From contig NZ_JACHBD010000003.1 of NCBI RefSeq assembly GCF_014200175.1, forward strand, positions 372,001 to 436,000: a stretch of DNA of 64,000 nt, given 5' to 3'. The DNA is from Rhizobium lentis (GTDB lineage Bacteria > Pseudomonadota > Alphaproteobacteria > Rhizobiales > Rhizobiaceae). This document shows positions 63,491-64,000 of the stretch, piece after piece. The position numbers and the translations under genes are program-made. The notes beneath the pieces were generated by a model. It made no database searches and was not told the origin of the DNA. It saw only the letters and a list, made by a program, of their open reading frames with translations. Numbering within the stretch: position 1 is the first letter of the stretch; every line of letters starts with the position of its first letter.

Positions 63491-63832
63491 GCCATCCCGC
63501 GCGAGGGGGATCATGTCGCCCAGTTCCTCCGCCTCCAGCTCGACGATCCAGAGATCGGGGTCGAAGCGGCGTTCGCGCTCCAGCATTGCCCGCACCGCTT
63601 CCGGCTCGCTACGCGCAAGACGGATTTCGAACAGGCGATCGCGGATCTCGTCTTCGCCGAAGGCGGTCTGCGGTGCCGGCGCATAGAGTGTTTCCAGGCC
63701 GTCGCGGAAGTGCTGGCGGATGAAGATCGCACCGGCCTCCTCGGCCCCCTTCTTCTCGACGGCGGCGAAATCGCCGCTGGCGAAGACGCGGCGCAGCAGG
63801 GATGAAACGAAGATGTCGGCGCGTAATCTCAT
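63482..63832 (-). CDS. DUF1491 protein
   Basis: Small protein of 116 aa with the typical opening MRLRADIFVSSLLRRVFASG, then GAIFIRQHFRDGLETLYAPA and a C-terminal part with FDPDLWIVELE. Conserved in alphaproteobacteria, role unknown. Start site weak but the N-terminus is the family standard. Convergent overlap of 9 bp with the DUF2336 gene. Confidence 0.9.
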   Translation of the reverse strand: MRLRADIFVSSLLRRVFASGDFAAVEKKGAEEAGAIFIRQHFRDGLETLYAPAPQTAFGEDEIRDRLFEIRLARSEPEAVRAMLERERRFDPDLWIVELEAEELGDMIPLARDGSA

Positions 63833-63892
63833 CGGCGCGGTATAGACCGGCGCGTCGGCATCGGCAATCCCCAGGCAAATGATGACGATGCG

Positions 63893-64000
63893 TCAGACCT
63901 TGACCGCCAGCCGCAATCCGCCCCAATGGCGGCCCCCCACGGTGATCGGCGCGGAAATATCCTTCATCATTGCGAAATTGCCGCCGCCCATGTCGCGCCG
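63893..64000 (-). CDS. C-terminal end of a probable methyl-accepting chemotaxis protein, partial
   Basis: The last 35 codons of a minus-strand gene that continues past the window edge. The peptide contains MMKDISAPITVGG then RHWGGLRLAVKV and a TGA. RGRHWGGLR-type endings with a preceding SAPI block are typical of PAS/Cache-containing rhizobial chemotaxis receptors that end in a sensor-like segment. Too short to name with certainty. Confidence 0.65.
   Translation of the reverse strand, partial: RRDMGGGNFAMMKDISAPITVGGRHWGGLRLAVKV

Overview
The window looks like chromosomal DNA of a Rhizobiaceae bacterium, most likely Rhizobium of the leguminosarum/etli clade. This rests on high GC with strong GC3 bias, a cycHJKL (ccmIEFH)-degP-two-component-glnE-pleC block in the order I recall from Sinorhizobium, a feuNPQ operon, a RIME-like mosaic repeat, and several small proteins and DUFs typical of rhizobia. 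No tRNA, rRNA, CRISPR array or transposase gene was seen. Species assignment is inference.

Layout. 0-15 kb: 3' part of mgtE, an Lrp/AsnC regulator divergent from a DMT exporter, an L,D-transpeptidase lipoprotein, ETF-ubiquinone oxidoreductase, an SDR with an altered active site, an APH-fold kinase divergent from an RND efflux pair, a YegD-type Hsp70 and a divergent uracil-DNA glycosylase. 15-30 kb: a winged-helix-like hypothetical, a second DMT exporter, pepN, a PleC-family kinase facing glnE, a two-component pair and degP. 30-37 kb: the cytochrome c maturation operon ccmIEFH, with a palindromic mosaic element lying inside the 5' end of ccmH, then a lipoprotein and feuNPQ.

37-46 kb: an MFS transporter, a Dabb-domain protein, an orphan GH19 endolysin-like gene preceded by two exact CtrA-type boxes, a GST / FMN-binding / SnoaL-like / TetR run divergent from a LysR gene, DUF983 and a MocR regulator. 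46-54 kb is the most accessory-looking part: a DegP-like protein that has lost its whole catalytic triad, a membrane hypothetical, a CIRCE-controlled second-type groESL, a chain of overlapping small genes ending in DUF1488, a transglutaminase-like protein without the expected His, a VOC protein and small basic or hypothetical proteins. 54-64 kb: a fatty acid desaturase, an SDR/TetR divergent pair with a clear operator-like dyad, a YcgN-type cysteine-rich protein, a class A PBP, a split DUF1214/DUF1254 pair, a 1-kb stretch without a convincing gene, DUF2336, DUF1491, and the last codons of a probable chemotaxis receptor.

Themes. Several envelope and cell-cycle genes (L,D-transpeptidase, pleC, the GH19 hydrolase) carry CtrA-like or GANTC motifs upstream, suggesting cell-cycle timing. 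Envelope stress and protein quality control are heavily represented (degP, the pseudo-DegP, groESL, feuNPQ, the degP-linked two-component system). Functions are assigned from recognised motifs and remembered family features; no database search was run.
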